DNA of 64,000 nt from Stichopus chloronotus (lineage: Eukaryota > Echinodermata > Holothuroidea > Aspidochirotida > Stichopodidae), in assembly GCA_021234535.1 (NCBI GenBank), contig CM037843.1, forward strand, positions 4,482,820 to 4,546,819, written 5' to 3'. Below are positions 54,201-64,000 of this stretch, in pieces. The position numbers and the translations under genes are program-made. Every line of letters begins with the position of its first letter. The stretch's first letter is position 1. The notes under the pieces were generated by a model. It ran no database searches. It had not been told where the DNA came from and saw nothing but the letters and a program-made list of their open reading frames with translations.

Positions 54201-55669
54201 TGGCGCAGCCCTCTCTACACAGGAACCATACAGGACTATCTAGGTGGAAAGCCACCATCAGTTGGCGAGAAGCGTACAAGGACATTTTGACTTTTCAAAC
54301 TCCCCATATGGTCGGAAAAGACACTTCCTGGGTCTTACAATCTGCATATAAACAGTCTTGAAACAGGGATCTCATGTTAACAATTTCTCAAACTAATGAC
54401 AGCAAAAGTAAATCTGTGAAAATGCTAGTATATATGAGATAGGTTAAGATGATGCAAAATCGTAAATTCTGCATCCTCGTTTATCTAACCGTAGAACACT
54501 TGGCAAGTATTCCGGTGGGTATGAACATATCTAGTCTCACATTTTTTGTTATTGTTATTGTTGTTATTGGGCAGTGGAGTCACTGTCATTTTTTGCAAGT
54601 GGTCAAGAGTAGACTCCAAGTGCGCTCCCACAGTGTAGCTAGATTTGTTTTCTTACTGAGTTTGGACATTGATGAGGTGACATCAGCGAGTGTGGTACGG
54701 AAATTCAGTATGCGCCTGTTGCATTGGCGCAGCCAGAATTTTTGGTTAAGGATGTAGTGAGAATCGTTAGAAGACCATCTCAGAGGAGCTCCAACACCGT
54801 TTAGTGCAAAACCTACCAGAAAAAAAGAAATAAATAAAAATCACCCCTCCACAGATTTTTGGAAATCGCCCTTCCACCACCACCACACCCTCCCTGCAGG
54901 CTCAGCAAGTAAGCAAGTGGACTTGTCAGTGGATGAAAAATTGTCTTGGATGAAAAAGTAATCTCATTTAAGGAGTTTACACTGAAAAAGTCTGATCAAT
55001 TTTGAACATGTCGCACGATGAACACTGTACTTGCTTGGATTTGAAGACAGAAAATTGGCAAGACCATCATCATTTCCTGGATGTGGAGGAAGTTGGGGTA
55101 CCCAAACTTGCATTTTCGTTAGTTTCTCTTCCAATTTTCTTTTATCATTCTTATCTTTTTCTATCTTTTTGATCATTTGTTTCGCTTTTTGTGAAAAGCT
55201 GAAAAGAGCGCCTGTAATCCATCTGAGTCTGTTGTGGGGTGGGGAATAATGGGGGGCAATGGCGACCCCCGCCTGACCACATGGTACTTCCGCCACTTGA
55301 GATTATAACGCTGTAATAGATGTGCGTTTGCTTAGAATTTTCCATGTGTTCCATTTTAAAGTTAACGTTGTAGGGAACTCACGTTCTCCTGATTACTAGT
55401 TTTTCAAAAAATGTCATCGAATACTTGACGTATAAAACTTTACAATCTTCATAAGTTGGGAATTCACTGGCAAAATTATAATGCCCATCAATTTTAAACA
55501 AGGTGTTCTTCTTAATCCATAGATTGAAGCGAAAGTTATCATCGCGCGGCTGTTGCGAATGTTCGATGTCAAGTTGGTTCCTGGAGTTGAACTACTCTAT
55601 ACCTATCACGTTACCCTAAAACCAAAGTTTCGGACCCCGGTGTACCTAAATCTCAGAGACATGGAATGA
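36286..55669 (+). CDS. CYP46A1-like cytochrome P450 copy C (complete, 506 aa)
   Basis: Same family and predicted role as copy B. Exons: 36286-36419, 36735-36815, 38121-38202, 40249-40409, 42751-42889, 43824-43943, 46369-46600, 47554-47626, 48080-48164, 48505-48615, 53351-53439, 53754-53820, 55523-55669 (TGA). All boundaries are GT-AG and phases equal those of B. The anchor is about residues 2-30, with SRWKYRHLPTPK after it. Signatures: WEEKR (139-143), AGQETT (316-321), EVLR (373-376), PERF (427-430) and FTLGQRVCIG (444-453, C451). Exon 1 is one codon shorter and exon 4 one codon longer than in B, so core numbering coincides. The segment after ExxR (YAPPVAGVIRKSL) differs from B (YTPPVGFVLKESV), in a region that forms part of the substrate pocket. 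The gene spans 19.4 kb because of inserted elements in introns 2, 10 and 12. No AATAAA follows closely. Substrate unknown. Confidence 0.92.
37091..37906. mobile_element. Non-autonomous hAT-like element 1, intron 2 of copy C
   Basis: Ends are imperfect terminal inverted repeats: CAGTGACGGAGCTAG on the left, and CAATGGCGGAACTAC when the right end is read inward (11 of 15 match). Internal blocks align with element 2 (53975-55298): a GACTATCTAG..GGA.CG word followed by CATCAGTTG, a GCCCTTCCC..CAGGCTCAG.AAGTA block, and a CATCATC.TCATTT.CTG.ATG.GGAGG block followed by ACTCAAACTTG. The flanking 8-mers (gttttgaa / cttttatg) do not match well, so the target duplication has decayed or the ends are slightly off. 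No transposase frame is seen. Confidence 0.65.
38380..38550. repeat. 171-bp direct repeat, left copy (intron 3 of copy C)
   Basis: Runs from GATGATGAAAGATCAC to TTGTTGAAATAAA. It matches 39050-39220 without a length change and with scattered substitutions; shared words include CCCAGTGGGGTCTAATGGGG and GAGCTGAATCTTCAGGAATT. Start-to-start offset is 670 bp. Confidence 0.85.
39050..39220. repeat. 171-bp direct repeat, right copy (intron 3 of copy C)
   Basis: Partner of 38380-38550, same orientation and length. It is preceded by a poly-A run at 39020-39035. Confidence 0.85.
41370..41780. repeat. Half-site-rich repeat in intron 4 of copy C
   Basis: Two related blocks. The first contains AGGTCAAAGGTCA (41382-41394, a perfect DR1 of AGGTCA) and a GCAGGTCATGG word. 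The second, about 280 bp later, contains AAGGTCAACGGTCATGGGGTCA. The layout resembles the arrays at 25270-25750 and 44180-45080. Confidence 0.5.
44180..45080. repeat. Degenerate tandem array (about 150-bp unit), intron 6 of copy C
   Basis: A GATATCTCAAGAA-like word recurs near 44258, 44401, 44555, 44708, 44853 and 44950. A GGTCA-rich word recurs before each (for example AAAGGTCATACTGTAAACAC, AAAGGTCAGTTTAGGTCAG, AAAGGTCAATGG). Spacing is about 150 bp, shorter at the last step. Units are strongly diverged. Seven or more AGGTCA or near-AGGTCA half-sites fall in the array. Confidence 0.7.
44659..44674 (+). promoter_or_regulatory. Perfect DR4-type direct repeat (AGGTCAgtttAGGTCA)
   Basis: Two perfect AGGTCA half-sites separated by four bases, inside the intron 6 array of copy C. 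DR4 is the arrangement bound by LXR/RXR and TR/RXR heterodimers in other animals. Because the whole array is rich in GGTCA, it may be only a property of the repeat; binding is an inference. Confidence 0.3.
49090..50640. other. GC-rich decayed insert in intron 10 of copy C
   Basis: Base composition is visibly richer in G, C and CpG than the surrounding intron. Both strands hold short open frames, the longest being 163 codons on the minus strand (50154-50645), with no domain I recognise. Its size, its composition and its absence from the shorter intron 10 of copies A and B (867 and 1669 bp) suggest an inserted, decayed mobile element of unknown class. Confidence 0.45.
51407..51465. repeat. 15-bp minisatellite (four units)
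   Basis: AGGTAGTGAACTTTA occurs exactly twice (51421-51435, 51436-51450), flanked by variant units AGGTAGTGAACAGT and AGGTAGTGAACAACA. It lies in intron 10 of copy C. Confidence 0.9.
51540..52080. other. Second GC-rich stretch in intron 10 of copy C
   Basis: Similar in composition to 49090-50640, with a 64-codon open frame (51545-51739) followed by many stops. It may be another part of the same decayed insert. No domain is recognised. Confidence 0.35.
52585..52597. repeat. Poly-C tract
   Basis: A run of about 13 C in intron 10 of copy C. Confidence 0.85.
53975..55298. mobile_element. Non-autonomous hAT-like element 2 with 8-bp target duplication, intron 12 of copy C
   Basis: Flanked by a perfect 8-bp direct repeat GAGATTAT (53967-53974 and 55299-55306), the target-site length of hAT elements. 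The ends are short inverted repeats: CGGTGGCGGAGCTAG on the left, and AAGTGGCGGAAGTAC reading inward from the right. Internal blocks are homologous to element 1 (37091-37906). No transposase frame is present, so it would have depended on a transposase supplied elsewhere. A poly-G run (53879-53891) lies just outside. Confidence 0.8.
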
Positions 55670-58600
55670 GAATGCGTTCAACGTATTGTCTTTGTGGTGG
55701 CAGAACCTTTGTTATCAACCTTTGTGGTGGTGTGTGTCAGTGTTTGGACGCCTATGACGCTTTGCATGTTCAATCTCTTCTCCATGTAATAATAATTATT
55801 ATTTATTATTATATATTATTATTTCATAATTATTTAGTGTTTGCTAGAAGTGCATTGATAAATGTGGTTGAAAATCATGAATCATCAAATACTGACTCAT
55901 TGCACAATACATTGTGGTGTCCTCCTCCTTTTTTTTTTTTTTTTTGAGAAAAGAGGCATTGTCTACGATTCCTATTTTTATTATATGAGGCGATGAAGGG
56001 AACATGGACACACCTTTCATTTATTAAGTGTAGTGTCAATGCCCTGTTTAGTATGATAGTCTCATTTTTCACGTATTAATTACTGTAGCAGGCAGACTAC
56101 TGTACCTTATCGAAGCTAGAGAGCATTGTTGTAATCTGGTCTCTTTTTAGATTAGACCACCTTCTATTTGGCAGCACACATAGATAACCAATTAATGTAT
56201 CCATTGGAAATCCTTTTGGGACAAAGAAAGGATTCTTTTGAAGTTACTTCAATATGTATTGTTCACAGTATTATTTTTTTTATAATTCAATTATTCAATA
56301 ATTCATGTTAATCCTCTGAACGCAACTGTTACTGTAGCATTCTATAGCAAATTCTGTCTCCTCCCTGACCACGAACAGACGCCCATGCACTGCAAAAATG
56401 AAACTTGGTCGTACCAAATTGATATCAGGAATTACGTCACTATGTCGCGGTCCGTCACTCGTTCTTGAAAAAAAAAAGCGATCTGAAGGACGTACGAGCT
56501 TATAGGCAAATTTCTATGACTCCTAAAACAATTGTGCTTAATTTCGTTCTATTAGCTCTCAATTTTAAGTTTCTGGTCACATTGAAAACCGGCTTTTTTT
56601 TAGCCAGTTTCAAATCAATCGATGTGTCCGATTTCTAGGCATCGGCCGACGTTTACAGATGGGAGAAAAGTCACATTGAAAAGGATTCACAGTGTCTTTA
56701 CAGTTGGTGAACGGTTGATGATCAGTCCGTTGATTTTTCTGGATATAGTTCCAATTTCGTGAACGGTTTTCGTCCTGTCTCCGTTCGTTGCTTTGACCGA
56801 CTCTCATGGGACACCACTACGGTATTCGTCAGGGAACTCCCCCCCCCCCCCCCCCCCGTTGAGTACTAATTTGTAACAGGTATCGTTACTGCTTGAAGAC
56901 AGAAGAAGAGAGGCCCAGGCCCAAAGAAATACTCATGAGCCAGGAAGAAGATGCTGAGTGCGCCACCTGATGATGAGACTACCCTTCAGAAGGGCCCGAG
57001 ATCAAGAACGACCTAAATGAAAAAAGGCTTCTTGCATACTTCAAGCAAGTTCAACATTGATGATGGAATGGCAACAATTCCGTAATAGATCGCCATTGCA
57101 TTGTAGTTGTATATATCTAAATGTAAAAATTTAGGATGAAATGAAAGTTGTGGATACTGACCATATATTCTTCCATGTTAGGTTTATTTGGAGGTGTTAA
57201 TACATATCACCAATCTATTTCATACAGGAACATTCAAAAGCGTTTAGGATTTCCCTGAAAAAAAGTAGATAAAATAGTTTTCCCATTCAAAACAAAGGTT
57301 TCAACAGTGAAGTCCAAAATGAAGTTAGGAAGGACGGCTTTAAGAGTAAAAGGAGTTATCAATAACTATGTATTCTATTTTGTAAAGTGTTGGAAACGCT
57401 TTGATTATGAATTCAGTGAAGACGTTTTTTTTATTTCCACTCTTTGTACACTTCGCCTATGTATTGTCCCCTTAATTCTGATCCCATTCACCGTGTTAGT
57501 GTTATAAGTATAACACATTTGTAATGTGATTACCCAAGTGACATGTGACGACGGCTTTAATACCCTCACCGGTAAGCCAGCAGAACATCGGCCTCGCGCC
57601 AACCGAGTACAAGCCGACTTCCGGGGGCCTGTATCTCCCTAGTTGGTGGGACCAGACCGTCACCTGATCGAAGCCAAATCTACACCCGGCAGATTCAAAG
57701 ACAGATCAAAGACCGGTCGATTAATTTACACTGAGTTTCACCGGACGATGTGCGATCGGAAAACCTCGGGACGTTAGTCGATTGGTAGCCGATAACTTTT
57801 CTATGCCCGAAGTCGGGACTTATTTTAAATCCGAATTCAAATAAACTTGGGGCCCTTACGCTTCCCTGAAACGACCCGATACCAGGATCAGATCTGGCAC
57901 AGGCAGATCTTATGGCAAGCCATTTTAACATTTGCCTCCAAATTCCACGTAAGTGGAATACATTTCACTTAAATACTATATTCCACATGAGATACTATTT
58001 ACCTAAGAAGAATTCATTTTACTAAAAATACATTTCTACTTAAGTGAATCCCCCCCCCCCCCCCTATGGCCCTATTCCGTTTACAGTGATTGGGATACCA
58101 TTCTGTTCTACGTTGGAAGCAAAAGATTGGCTGGTTTGTCGAATGAGGATCTTTTTTGGTCAACACGATTAAGAACTGTATACACGTCTGTAAATATTCT
58201 GTACTAACACGCAGTAGCCTACGAACGTCTTAACTATGAAATTCTTCGTTATATAGTGTAGGTGTAATCATGCATTCTGCTTAGGCTTAAGTGGAATTGC
58301 ATATTTCACTGAAGTTGAATTGTGTTCTATACTATACAGGGAAATAGGGCATTTTGCACCAATTTGGCATACAAAGAAAATACTTTTAATCATCGTTAAC
58401 CCATTCACCCTTATCAACTTGATAAACATCTCCTGGAGACGTTATGCATAAGATGAGTTAAGGCATGACGTGGTGCATTATTTTGAGGAAATTCCCCAAA
58501 TTATGACTTCAGACAACCGCAAATACTGTATGAAACGAAAAATCTTAAGACAGGCCTACACCACGCGCCCACAGATGAAACGCATTTGCGAGGTTTATGA

Positions 58601-60807
58601 TCGCAACTTTTCGATATGCTATTTCAGGACATTTCGGGTAACGTTTCATTTGATTTTCAAAAAATTAGACCTCTGCCTCTTCAGTTTCGTTCATATCTGC
58701 ATCTAATAACAGGGCCCCTTGTTCTGATACACCAGTCAGTGTCTTAACTTCGAAGAGACAACCAGTTGTTTGATTTATGACCCAGTGCTAATCTCCTTGG
58801 CATAAAGCAGTGTTTCGCGGAGGAATCCTTTTCATGGTGGCTACATAAATAACGGTTAGGCTACTCAGATACTAAGTGTATCACGCAAAAAGGGAAGAGT
58901 ATAGGCCTACGTGCGTTTGTTTCACCAGGAAGGTAGCACCCGATCCCTGGTTTCCGTGGCACAGAAGAAAATCGTGCCAGGTTTTATTCGAAATACAAAA
59001 TTCTTGACCATTTCAAAAATTAGTGAGGTCACAAAATGTTGACAAGGTCAAAAGTGATGTCAGGGAATAATTTAGTGTTCAAATTTTGCATAGCATAGGG
59101 GGGGGGGGGTTCTTCGATATGCGAGTACAAAAACTGCTACACAATATTCAATTTGTGTAGCAGCAAAACGAGATGCGACAACAAATTTAATCTAAAATTG
59201 AGCAAATGATCGCTCTGTGTGCAGAACTTTTCGAAATGCCATGTATGTGAAAACATGCCATAATTTGTATGTTATTATGAGAGAAAAATATTTCCTCTAC
59301 GAGTACGACTGGCAATGCTTTGTCAGTCCTAAGAGTATTCAATGAATACTCTTAGTGTCAGTTACAGTAGGACACCGCCTATTCTCCTCCAACCTGTAGC
59401 AGACGACAAGTACTGTACCAGATTGCGTTTACTTTCTACTCAGGTATAAACATAGAACTGTTATACAAAACGTTACTGTAAGTTACTTGACTTTTCGTCA
59501 AATTTCTCTTTTTTCTACCTCAATGCATCGTGACGGCAAGCATAACGTTAGTGAAAGCAGGTAGCAGGAAGACAAAATTGGAAACTTTCACTTGAGAATT
59601 GACGTTCATATTATCTCCAACTTAAATTAATGTATGGGGTTAAGGCTAGGCTATACTGTAGGTACAGTACTTTATATAGCTTAGTTTAGTCTAATTTACT
59701 GTAGTTTAGTTTAGTAGGAAAAACGATCAGGAGGGACAATCAAGGATCCGATCAAAAAAAGACATAAAAGATAACGCTGCAAAACTCAAACCCGGTCGCA
59801 AAGCTTGTCCAGTGCATTCTTAAAGCCATTAGCAGTTGCCCTACATTTGCAGGCAACACATTCCACTCTCATCTTTTAGTTTTACTAGGCTTTGGCCTGG
59901 ATTGTTAGGGAACTCAATTACAGGGCGCTACAGTAGTATACATGCATAGTCGCATTGCAGAAAACCAAACCCCTGTTTGCTTCATCCACAAAAGGGAAGC
60001 TTGACAGTTGACAACATGTCTACCTTGAAGTTGGAATAACTCTGTGATGGCAATGTCAGAAAACATGAAAAGACCCTTAAAAAAGTAGACATCCCCAAAC
60101 CCCAAAGCAATAATAAAGAGAATCTCCCACACTTCCAAATATATCAAGCGCATTCTTAATTTAGGCATTCACATTCTTAGACATCACTACAAACTCTGGT
60201 AGACCATTCCATTCATCTGCAAGTCTCTGTGATGTCACAGTGTTGGTCATTGGATTTCCAGCAGTTGCTGCAAATATCATCAGAATTTCTGGTTTACATA
60301 CAGTACTCAGGGTCAAGGCCAACGTTGTAGCTACAGTATGGTGATCAGTGGTGGTGTGCTCTATATATAGACAATGCTCACCTTAGGCAAGCACCACAAA
60401 GAGACAAAAATACGAGTATAGATTACAACTACTGTAGAACAATGGTGACAACTGCTGGCCTCAGAGTGCAGTAAAAAGTTTGCTCATTGGCTTTCTTTGC
60501 TTGCCACGGTCCACAAATTGTACTTTTTTTCTTTCAAAACAACCACCTCTCGTTTCTGTCTGGCTACAGTAGAACTGACCCTGACAGTCCTGTGTGTAAA
60601 AAGTTAAAATTTGCTCCCTCTAATCCTGGGGGCAAGATATCATGTGTTGTTGAATCTCAAATGCCCTTCTGTGCATCATTGCTTTATCCCCATTAGTAAT
60701 CAATTTCTCGATCAGGTCAAAGCTAACTGTTGTTGAGTTACTTGAACTAAATTTTTATTTCTTTCAAGTTTATTGATCTACTCCATCTTTCCTTTACTTA
60801 ATTTCAG
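55670..60807. other. Intergenic between copies C and D; no gene recognised
   Basis: Contains an ATT/TTA-rich stretch (about 55788-55835), a poly-T (55930-55945), poly-C (56840-56857, 58051-58064) and poly-G (59099-59109) runs, and CpG-richer sequence at 56390-56830 and 57540-57930 without intact coding potential. A short inverted repeat ATTCCAC-GTAA-GTGGAAT lies at 57942-57959. The promoter and non-coding first exon of copy D are expected here but not located. Confidence 0.55.
59329..59355. repeat. 27-bp near-perfect palindrome with flanking direct repeats
   Basis: 13-base arms (CTAAGAGTATTCA and its exact complement) around a single central base. TGTCAGT occurs immediately outside on both sides (59321-59327 and 59356-59362, one extra base on the left). 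Confidence 0.9.
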
Positions 60808-60874
60808 ATTTGGTCCCTGCAACTCTCACCATCACATACAGTACAGTACTGTAGAGACCAATCCCCACTCAGAA
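60808..60874 (+). promoter_or_regulatory. 5' leader of copy D in the first coding exon
   Basis: Follows the acceptor ATTTCAG (ending 60807) and opens with ATTTGGTCCCTGCAACT, homologous to the B and C leaders. Where B and C have an upstream ATG, D has CTG, and no ATG occurs before the start. It is about 24 bases longer than the other leaders and includes the palindrome TACAGTACTGTA (60842-60853). Confidence 0.6.
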
Positions 60875-63800
60875 ATGCTTCTGCAGTTGTTCCTACTGGC
60901 TGTCGCTACACCGGCCCTTTTTGCTGTTGCCAGTGGTCTTTACATCATTACAAAAATGTTTTTTTCTCGTTGGAAATACAGGCACCTACCTACTCCAAAA
61001 TTCAAAGGGTAATGTGCAATGCTTTACTGTGCTAGTATTAAATGTACCTTTACATATACCGCCCGGGATAATACCGGATGAAAATTTGCTATCATTTCTG
61101 AGTGCAGACAACGACGTTTTACATGCTTCTCATATGTAAAGTCAAAAGCTTCGTTACAGTACAGTACCAGTATTTTACCATAAATATTGTGAGCACTGCA
61201 GTGTTTACGAATTTGTCTCCAGAATCCTGCACAAAGATTAATCTTATGCCAGAAAATCCCGTACACTTTTCACAGACAAGGTTGTGGATACAATTGCACA
61301 CAGTAAGTTGCAACAGAATCTTTACCAAGTGACAACTCCCTCCTTGATTTTGAAATCCCTTCAAAAAATTTTTCATACAGAGATTTCCCTCACAGGTTCA
61401 ATTTCCAAGTGCAAACACTGGAGGTACTGTACATGCCTCCATTTTTATCGAGAGCAAATTAATTTGTCTGCAGTCTAGTGTGTTTACATGACATTTATAT
61501 ACATGATATTTAAAGTTTTTGTAATGTATCCTGTGTGATTATTTCTCTCCCAAAAGCATTCCTCCCTTAGGACTCATATCTGAAGTTAGTAAGGCTGAAG
61601 AGTTAGGTAGCCACTTTTCTGCCCTTGTCATAAAATGGTGAGTTTCTGTAAACTAAGGCATAATTAAAGGCTCAACAGTGTGTTCATACTTTTGGGTTAG
61701 TGCCTATTTTGATGTGTTGCCAGTCTAACATAATCTGTTATCTTAATGTTTACATGTCAGTGATCTTAGAGGATTATTTCAGTGACAGTGGGGTTGTTAA
61801 ATGTAAGGGCCATTTATGGAAGAAATCAAGAAGCTGGGAAGCTACGTCCTAGGTAGTATGTGTATTTCAAGGGAAACTTGTGTATTTGTATGAAAATTTT
61901 GACTGTTGGTGGAAATAAAATTTTCTCATGTACAAAAATGTTATGAGAAATTGTGGAAAATTTAGTCTCCTGAGAAATAAACATTTTTACCAGCACTGGT
62001 AAAGGCATACAGCATTCTTCTTTCACAGCTGCTCTTCAAAAGAATGTTAGTCCAATGGCCTGATAGTAACCCAAAGATTTTTCTATTTGAGGACCAGCAG
62101 ATCTGGTCAAAGCGATTTCCATTTGCCTTAAGTTACAAGACCGTAGTCATGTTACACTGGCAAATTTAACAAAAGTCTCTCCTACTGAACATTACAGGCA
62201 TATGAAATGTCTAGCACTTCAAAGATCCTGGGCTTCACCCCTGGACCCCACCAGGGACTCTTTAGTCAGCCCCTGGAAGCCCTGCCATATTCCACAGTGT
62301 GCATGAGTCATGCGGCTAGAGGGTTACTAATTTCTTTCTTCAAACAAAATACGACCCCCTTTTAAGAATGTCGGGTGATGCCCATGAATATGTCCCTGGT
62401 ATTTCCAAACCATGTCCTAAAACCTTCTGTCACCTTTCACAGTAATTTTGCCATAGCCCTTAAGATAAAAGTGCATGAACAGAGCATGCTCCTTTGGTGT
62501 ATTGGTGTGTGCCATCATTTCCTTCCTGTTTCATACTGTAGTTGTAGTTGTGTATGTGAGCAGTGCCAGTTTCTTATTCTTGTATCGAACATTGTTTCGT
62601 AAAGCGTCTAGGATATCGTAAGTGTAATGCAGCATGATAGTCAGAAAATTTTGAAATAAAAAGAAAAATTGCATTTATTTTTTTTTTCAACTCTAACCCA
62701 AAACTTGTAATTATGTATGATACTGCAACTATTAACGTTGTGACTTCAGTATGTTAACATTAGCAGTAGCCAAAAGGATTTGGGTACAGTCCCTAGGGTT
62801 TAGTAGTGCACATCTTAATATGTACCAGTTAAAAGTAAGTATATGCACATCTCTAATTGGAGCCCAACCTGAAAAGCACCCTGGGTGCTCAATAGTGGGA
62901 ATACAGTAGGCAGAAGGCAGTCTTTTGTTCTCTCCTTTGTCCTTTGTAAACATTGTTCTTTTTTTCCTTTCAGGTCTAAGGAATGTGGGCCTGTTTTTGC
63001 ACTGCATGGTTTTAACACAGTGGTATTTTGCCTGGAGCCATCGGTTGTCAAAGTAAGAAACACTAAGTATTATTTGATATGTACAGTAATCACACCGAAA
63101 ATGTGACATCAGTGGTGAAGATAGAATTTGAGGTTGTCAGAACAATTGAATAGCTGATACTCCGACAACAGTGACCAACAAAACAAAAGGGTAATGCATT
63201 CAAAGTTGTTGGAACTTACGTTAAGACTACACTTACTGTACATGAATCATGGTTATGGTGCTGCTTTTACCGTAAACAGAAATGTATCTTGCTTCTCTTG
63301 CAATACATGGACCCTTCTTTGAAGAATTAACTTACAAAAACAAAGTGCTTTCACAACTTACTGAGTTTTCTTCAACTTTGAATTTGACACAAATTGGAAA
63401 GAAAACTGTCAACTGTCCATTCCTTTGCTTGCTGGAGAAGACCATTTAATCTCTCTGCAACAACTGTGACACCAATTGTACCACGGTAACTACACTGCAC
63501 AAAGAGACATTGCCCGTTTTTGCACCCTTAACATGTGCTGCTGTTTTTAACCTGTGCCATTTTAAAAATTTGGTGGAATTTAGCAGTACTTTTTATCGTT
63601 TCTGCTATATTTTTTCACACTTACAATCATTGTTATTTTGCCAAGCCATACCATCATATCGTCATATTGAAAAATATTTTTCTTAATCTAAAATCCAATG
63701 CCCTTCAGAAAAAAAGACAATATTGTACCATAAATACCCTGCATGTTACACTCACTATTTAAAAGTAATATGTTATATTTATGAAAAAAATTTTCATAAT

Positions 63801-64000
63801 GAAGTCATCACAATCACAATGCATTTGTTTCTTCTGGCTATTTCTTCCAGGAAATTCTGATTAATACAAAGAGTGACAAACCGGCTGGCTTTTATGGCAT
63901 CTTTCACACAATTTTTAACCAACGATATATTGGTAATGGTCTATTCAGTGAACTGGACACAGGCAGGTGGGAGGAAAAGAGGAAAATGTTTAATCCAGCT
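60875..64000 (+). CDS. CYP46A1-like cytochrome P450 copy D, 5' part (exons 1-4)
   Basis: The first four coding exons of a fourth paralogue, running off the right edge. Exons: 60875-61008, 61557-61637, 62974-63052, 63851-64000 (incomplete). The start codon has G at -3. The protein begins with a hydrophobic anchor (about residues 2-30) and the basic/proline hinge SRWKYRHLPTPK. Exon 2 encodes the G-I-P-P-L-G...ALVIKW segment colinear with B and C. Exon 3 is 79 bp, one codon shorter than in B and C. Exon 4 carries WEEKR, the C-helix WxxxR that contacts a heme propionate. By exon 4 sequence (KSDKPAGFYGIF) it resembles C more than B. The I-helix and heme loop lie outside the window, so integrity cannot be judged. 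Confidence 0.88.

Noticed and set aside
56640..56720. C2H2 zinc-finger-like fragment (GEKSH, KGFTVSLQLV)
   Set aside because: Only one partial linker-like match with an in-frame stop and no second finger in register; too weak to annotate.

Overview
This window is eukaryotic nuclear DNA, AT-rich, with large introns. It holds a head-to-tail array of cytochrome P450 genes on the + strand, all of one subfamily that resembles CYP46A (cholesterol 24-hydroxylase). Four copies are visible: the 3' part of copy A (exons 5-13, 701-7368), complete copy B (13 coding exons, 15035-28578), complete copy C (13 coding exons, 36286-55669) and the first four coding exons of copy D (60875 to the window end). B and C each splice to 506 residues, and intron positions and phases agree in every copy. 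P450 introns of this kind, a CR1-like LINE, hAT DNA transposons and intronic minisatellites full of AGGTCA half-sites suggest a marine invertebrate deuterostome. An echinoderm, perhaps a holothurian, is my best guess, made with low confidence.

Layout. 1-700 is intron 4 of copy A. An antisense CR1-like LINE with an open reverse transcriptase frame sits in its intron 5 (about 922-2740). Exon 7 of A carries two one-base insertions that end the frame early, so A is probably a pseudogene. Its 3' flank (7369-9053) is paralogous to the 3' flank of B (28579 to about 30345), so the duplicated unit runs past the genes. In A that flank is cut off by a decayed antisense hAT transposase (about 9054-10450). 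10451-14991 has no recognised gene. B follows, then an intergenic stretch with a 147-bp-period tandem array (34240-35205). C is swollen by two members of a non-autonomous hAT-like family (introns 2 and 12, one with a perfect 8-bp target duplication), a pair of 171-bp direct repeats (intron 3), half-site-rich arrays (introns 4 and 6) and a 4.7-kb intron 10 with GC-rich decayed sequence. 55670-60807 is intergenic, and D begins after it.

Function. The encoded proteins should be ER-anchored, heme-thiolate monooxygenases: N-terminal anchor, HLPTPK hinge, WxxxR, AGQETT, ExxR, PERF and the cysteine loop are all present in B and C. CYP46 relatives hydroxylate sterols, but no substrate can be read from this sequence. 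The copies differ most in regions that line the P450 substrate pocket, which suggests diverging substrates. Other points of interest are upstream ATGs that differ between copies at one homologous leader site, an in-exon decoy splice acceptor kept in all three testable copies, and a perfect DR4-type direct repeat inside an intronic array.
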